A stretch of 61,352 nucleotides of DNA from DATLAN01 sp035527455. Its GTDB lineage: Bacteria; Planctomycetota; Planctomycetia; Pirellulales; Thermoguttaceae. The notes beneath the pieces were generated by a model. It was given only the letters and a program-made list of their open reading frames with translations, did no database searches and had not been told where the DNA came from. The translations under genes were made by a program, and so were the position numbers. This document shows positions 58,252 through 61,352 of this stretch, in pieces. Location of the stretch: contig DATLAN010000028.1 in assembly GCA_035527455.1 (NCBI GenBank), positions 1 to 61,352 of the forward strand, in the 5' to 3' direction. Position 1 is the stretch's first letter. Each line of letters starts with the position of its first letter.

Positions 58252-58352
58252 CGTATTCCTTCGTATTCCGTCATGCCCTGGGGTTCGGCGGCTCTGCCTC
58301 ACGCCAGCCAAACGCATTGTATCGATCGGAGCAACCCCTCGGTCTGGGCACG

Positions 58353-58427
58353 GTGGCCATCTCGCTCCGCGGGATGTGGCTGCGTCTTGGCGAGATGCGG
58401 CTGCGTCTTGCGGAGCGAGACGGCTAC
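58353..58427. repeat. PR-A palindromic repeat, copy 8, diverged
   Basis: Starts GTGGCCATCTCGC (one change from GTAGCC) and ends GAGACGGCTAC followed by TATACC. The middle contains a decayed extra unit (GTCTTGGCGAGATGCGGC). It ends 5 bp before the stop codon of the GAF-PAS-PilZ gene on the other strand. Confidence 0.85.
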
Positions 58428-58432
58428 TATAC

Positions 58433-59812
58433 CTAGTAATCCGCGCGGCCGACGTAATTGCAGCCGACGATGAACTGTCGTTGGCCGTCGTTTTCGACCC
58501 GCGTGACGTGGGCGACCTGAGCGATCAGATAGGAGAGCTTCGGGGGAACGCCCAGTTCCACCACGAGCGTGTCGGACGCCGGGGGAGCCGCGCAGACGAA
58601 GGAGAACCCGCCGGCGGCGATGTCGTTGCACTGGATCCCCTCGAACCGATCGAGGTCGGGCAGATTCCCTTCCATGATCGGAGCGATCTTCTGGCGGTAC
58701 GGATACGAGCGCCGTGGACGCGTGCGGCGTTCGCTCGCGGGCGTCGGCAGACGGTTGAACGTTCCGGAAGACCCCTGCCGGGCGTCCTCGGCGGCCTGCT
58801 CGGCTCGGGCGGCCCTTTTCTCGGCTTCGTGGCGCTCGGTGAGGTCCAGGCCCGTGACGAGAATCGATTCCACGGAACCGTCGTCCGCGGCGATGGAACG
58901 GCACGACCACGCGACCCATCGGTGCTGCCCGTGCTTGGTGAGCAGATTTCCCTCGTATTTGACCGGCGAGGATCCCGCACGAACCCCTTGCAGGCGGCGT
59001 TTGAGTTTCTCCGCTTCTTCGGGCACGGGAAAGACGTTCCAGAACTCGCGATTCTTGATCTCTTCCAACGAAAAACCGGTCGCCTGCCGGCAGGACGGAT
59101 TGAGATCGACGACTTGCCACCGCGGGTCGAGCGTCACGACCAGCGCATCGACCGTTTGCAGCACTTCCGCCGTGCGGCGACGTTCCTTGGCCAGCGCCCG
59201 TTCGGCCTGTTGTCGGGCGATGGTGACGGCGACGAGGTGGGCGATCGTTTCGACGAACAGCACGTCTTCGTCGTCGAACCGGCGCTGCTCGCGGCTCAGC
59301 GCCATCAGTACCCCGAACGAACGGTCCTGCAACGACAGAGGGACGGCCAGACCGCTCTTGATCTTCAACTCGCGCAGCACCATGTCGTCGAATTGCTTTT
59401 CATGCGGCAGATCTTCAACGACAACCGGCTGCGCGACCTGCAAGGCGTGTCCCGCGAACGACTCGGTGGCGGCTGCGCCGATCCGGTAAACCGCGTCCGG
59501 TGTGTCCGCTTTGCCGGCCTTCCCGAAGGAAAGCCGCATCTGCAGCCCGTCGGCTTCGGGAAGGATTTCGACTGCGGCGCTGCCTTCCGTGTCGAGGATT
59601 TCGGCCAGCAGTTCCGCGGCGTCCTGCATCAGGATGGACACTTCGGGCGAGGCAAGCGCCCGGCGTCCCATCGCCACCAGCGCCTCCTGCCGCTTCAGCC
59701 AACCGGCCTCCTGCTGTTCGACGGACGTGGTCGTCGATGCCGGCGGGGAGGGCACAGCCGCTTCGCCGACTGCCGACACGGGCGAATGCTCTGTCACATG
59801 GTCCATCACCAT
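58433..59812 (-). CDS. GAF-PAS-PilZ cytoplasmic signalling protein
   Basis: A 459-residue protein. A GAF domain (about 40-215; GHALQVAQPVVVEDLPHEK and LAVPLSLQDRSFGVLMALS) is followed by a PAS domain with its PAC tail (about 216-340; VDALVVTLDPRWQVVDLNP and ILVTGLDLTERHEAEKR) and a PilZ-like domain (about 368-459; RRSYPYR with an R-x3-R-type start, NDIAAGGFSF). PilZ domains bind c-di-GMP. No output kinase or DNA-binding domain is present, so it probably acts by protein contact. It lies 47 bp downstream of the GGDEF-like gene in the same direction, so the two may work together. Confidence 0.9.
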   Translation of the reverse strand: MVMDHVTEHSPVSAVGEAAVPSPPASTTTSVEQQEAGWLKRQEALVAMGRRALASPEVSILMQDAAELLAEILDTEGSAAVEILPEADGLQMRLSFGKAGKADTPDAVYRIGAAATESFAGHALQVAQPVVVEDLPHEKQFDDMVLRELKIKSGLAVPLSLQDRSFGVLMALSREQRRFDDEDVLFVETIAHLVAVTIARQQAERALAKERRRTAEVLQTVDALVVTLDPRWQVVDLNPSCRQATGFSLEEIKNREFWNVFPVPEEAEKLKRRLQGVRAGSSPVKYEGNLLTKHGQHRWVAWSCRSIAADDGSVESILVTGLDLTERHEAEKRAARAEQAAEDARQGSSGTFNRLPTPASERRTRPRRSYPYRQKIAPIMEGNLPDLDRFEGIQCNDIAAGGFSFVCAAPPASDTLVVELGVPPKLSYLIAQVAHVTRVENDGQRQFIVGCNYVGRADY

Positions 59813-59859
59813 CTCCCAGTCGAATGTGCTGAATACCGGTTTCTCGTAAGGTTACGAAG

Positions 59860-61352
59860 CTACAGCGTGATTTCCTTTTCGTCGAGCGAGAGGTTCGGCG
59901 GCACCAGCGGCGTGGGATACTTCCCCTGGTGAACGAACGTACGATTCCGCCCGTACCGTTTCGCTTCCTGCAAGGTGGCTTCCGCCCTGGCGACGAGCGT
60001 GGCCGACGTGTCTTCCGAACCCGCCTGGACCACCGCACAACTGACCGTGATCCGGATGTCGCAGTCGCGATAACGGAAGCGGGCGATTTCGATCGACTGG
60101 CGGATCCGCTCCACCGCGTTGGTCGCCCAGCGCGAATCGAAGTCGGGAAACAGAAAAAGGAATCGCTGCCCGGAGAGCCGCACCGGCATGCTCTTGGCAC
60201 GCTTTTCCGATTTCAGGAACTGGGCGATGGCGTGGAGGATTCGATCTCCCACCGGATGTCCGTACTGTTCGTTGATCCGGGTGAAGCGGTCGACGTCGAT
60301 CATCGCCAGGTACAGTTTCCGGGTTCCGTCCGGGTCTTGTTCCCACCACTTCGCGAGATAGGCCTCCATGCCGGCCCGATCGGAAAGCCCCCCGTCGTCG
60401 TCGCGGCGCGTGGATTCCGCGAGTTCGTCCAGGCGCTTCTCGTGTCGGGCGACTTCCACCCTCGCCTCGTCGAGCGTGTCCCGCAGATTGTGGCTGGTCT
60501 CCATGAGTTTGCCGGTCTCGCCGACCATCTTCTTGCACCCGCGCTTGAGGTTGTGCTGGTAGTCGAAGCTCTCGATACTCTCGTTGGTGCTCTGGATCTG
60601 CTGGTCCTGCAGTCCCACGGCCGCCTGCAGCTTGTCGTTGATCTGGTGGAGTTCCGGCCGGCGGCGGTTCATCCAGCGGAAGCTCATGTGGGCCTTGCCC
60701 CGGTTTACGAGGTAATCCGCCGTAGCGTCCTTCAAAGAACCCAGGCAGGTTTCGATCACGGCCGGATCGGGCTTCTCCGCACGCGCCCGCAGCTCCAAGT
60801 CCGCTTCGGTGACCTGATCGAGGTATTGTTCCACCTCGAGCTGGAAATCCTCGATGATCATCTGCGAGGGGCTCTTCGTGAGTTGTTGTTCGGGCGGTGC
60901 CGCCACGGGGGACATTTCGCCGGGCTTCGCGTCACCGGCCGAACCGACCGCCGGTTCGGGCGTTGGCGCGGCTTGCTCGGCTTGGGCCGGTTCCGCCCGG
61001 GTTGCTCCGTCTTCGGTCGGCGAGGTTTTCGTTGCGGCGTCGGCCGCGGCGCCTTCCGTTGCCGCCGCGCTGGTCACGTCTTCTTCTGTCAACTCGCCGG
61101 TTGAGGTGTCTTCTGCCGTGACATCTCCTGCGGCGCCTTCCACCACCGCATCGGCCGTGGTCTCTTCAGCGGTCACACCAGACGCGGCGGCTTTGGTCAT
61201 GGGACCGGTTGCCGCGTCTTCCGCCGCGATGTCCCTTGCCGCGTCTTCCGCCGCGATGTCCCTTGCCGCGTCTTCCGCCGCGATGTCCCTTGCCGCGTCT
61301 TCCGCCGCGATGTCCCTTGCCGCGTCTTCCGCCGCGATGTCCCTTGCCGCGT
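59860..61352 (-). CDS. Degenerate GGDEF-domain protein, N-terminus beyond the window
   Basis: At least 497 residues; the frame stays open to the window end. The visible start region is a 9-residue coding repeat (ARDIAAEDA) and then an Ala/Glu/Thr-rich stretch. A helical region with coiled-coil character follows, then a GGDEF domain (from about 270 residues after the Met at 61200): MIDVDRFTRINEQYGHPVGD keeps the metal and guanine region, but the signature reads RLSGQRFLFLF, SGQRF instead of GGDEF. It is therefore probably not an active diguanylate cyclase, though nucleotide binding is possible. The PilZ gene lies directly downstream. The Met at 61200 is unlikely to be the true start. Confidence 0.85.
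   Translation of the reverse strand, partial: AARDIAAEDAARDIAAEDAARDIAAEDAARDIAAEDAARDIAAEDAATGPMTKAAASGVTAEETTADAVVEGAAGDVTAEDTSTGELTEEDVTSAAATEGAAADAATKTSPTEDGATRAEPAQAEQAAPTPEPAVGSAGDAKPGEMSPVAAPPEQQLTKSPSQMIIEDFQLEVEQYLDQVTEADLELRARAEKPDPAVIETCLGSLKDATADYLVNRGKAHMSFRWMNRRRPELHQINDKLQAAVGLQDQQIQSTNESIESFDYQHNLKRGCKKMVGETGKLMETSHNLRDTLDEARVEVARHEKRLDELAESTRRDDDGGLSDRAGMEAYLAKWWEQDPDGTRKLYLAMIDVDRFTRINEQYGHPVGDRILHAIAQFLKSEKRAKSMPVRLSGQRFLFLFPDFDSRWATNAVERIRQSIEIARFRYRDCDIRITVSCAVVQAGSEDTSATLVARAEATLQEAKRYGRNRTFVHQGKYPTPLVPPNLSLDEKEITL
61214..61352. repeat. 27-bp coding tandem repeat, about 5 copies
   Basis: The unit GCGTCTTCCGCCGCGATGTC plus CCTTGCC repeats without change from 61214 to the window end. 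On the minus strand it codes ARDIAAEDA. The multiple of three keeps the GGDEF gene in frame whatever the copy number. Confidence 0.95.

Noticed and set aside
61214..61352. CRISPR array at the window end
   Set aside because: The units are directly joined without spacers and are in frame with a protein gene, so this is a coding tandem repeat.

Overview
This window looks like chromosomal DNA of a planctomycete, probably of the Pirellulales type. The evidence is a set of lineage-typical families: an exported sulfatase, a TIGR03067 protein, a PQQ-propeller protein with a methyltransferase-like head, a small secreted protein with an RPGHFYGNTVRR motif, a PD40 protein with c-type haem motifs, a hybrid type II secretion/type IV pilus operon, an ECF sigma factor paired with a FecR-type giant protein, and many dispersed palindromic repeats in the intergenic gaps. 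Base composition is high-GC. The species cannot be named from the sequence.

Layout. 1-2959: the tail of an unknown gene, a sulfatase, and nadC overlapping it by 4 nt. 3243-3361: a strong sigma-70-like promoter, a short leader and an intrinsic terminator, just before the secretion/pilus cluster. 3390-20059: that cluster, with three pseudopilin-type proteins, a GspK/PilX-like protein, PilM, PilN, PilO, a PilP/GspC-like protein, a secretin with a duplicated N-terminal region, a TPR lipoprotein, a histidine kinase, a response regulator, a STAS protein, GspE and GspF. No prepilin peptidase or obvious major pilin (GspG) lies in the window.

20299-31665: an accessory stretch of exported or sugar-related genes (PQQ-propeller fusion, beta-helix protein, sialate O-acetylesterase, alpha-galactosidase-like protein) and a B12-type radical SAM gene. 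It also holds debris: a DUF5060 fragment, a transposase C-terminus, a truncated ORF, and the 3' half of a tRNA-Arg(ACG) gene. I read this as a decayed island whose right border is the tRNA fragment.

31855-39058: a 2190-residue protein with FecR, VIT, VWA-like, secretin-like, STN-like and TPR-like parts, with an ECF sigma gene directly upstream. This is the strongest candidate here for an undescribed system. 39323-50082: mostly housekeeping genes (Rrf2 regulator, rhamnulokinase, nusB, ftsY, murJ, a rhomboid protease, ParA) plus a clan GH-A glycosidase. 50079-61352: a haem-motif PD40 protein, a Tat-exported xylose-isomerase-like protein, a Uma2 nuclease, several small planctomycete proteins, a dicluster ferredoxin-like protein, a GAF-PAS-PilZ sensor, and a degenerate GGDEF protein that runs off the right edge behind a 27-bp coding repeat.

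At least six families of paired inverted repeats occupy the gaps. Two of them (called PR-A and PR-B here) show compensatory base changes in their stems. PR-A copies have entered two genes: one lengthens a prepilin leader in frame, and one supplies the C-terminus of the PD40 protein.
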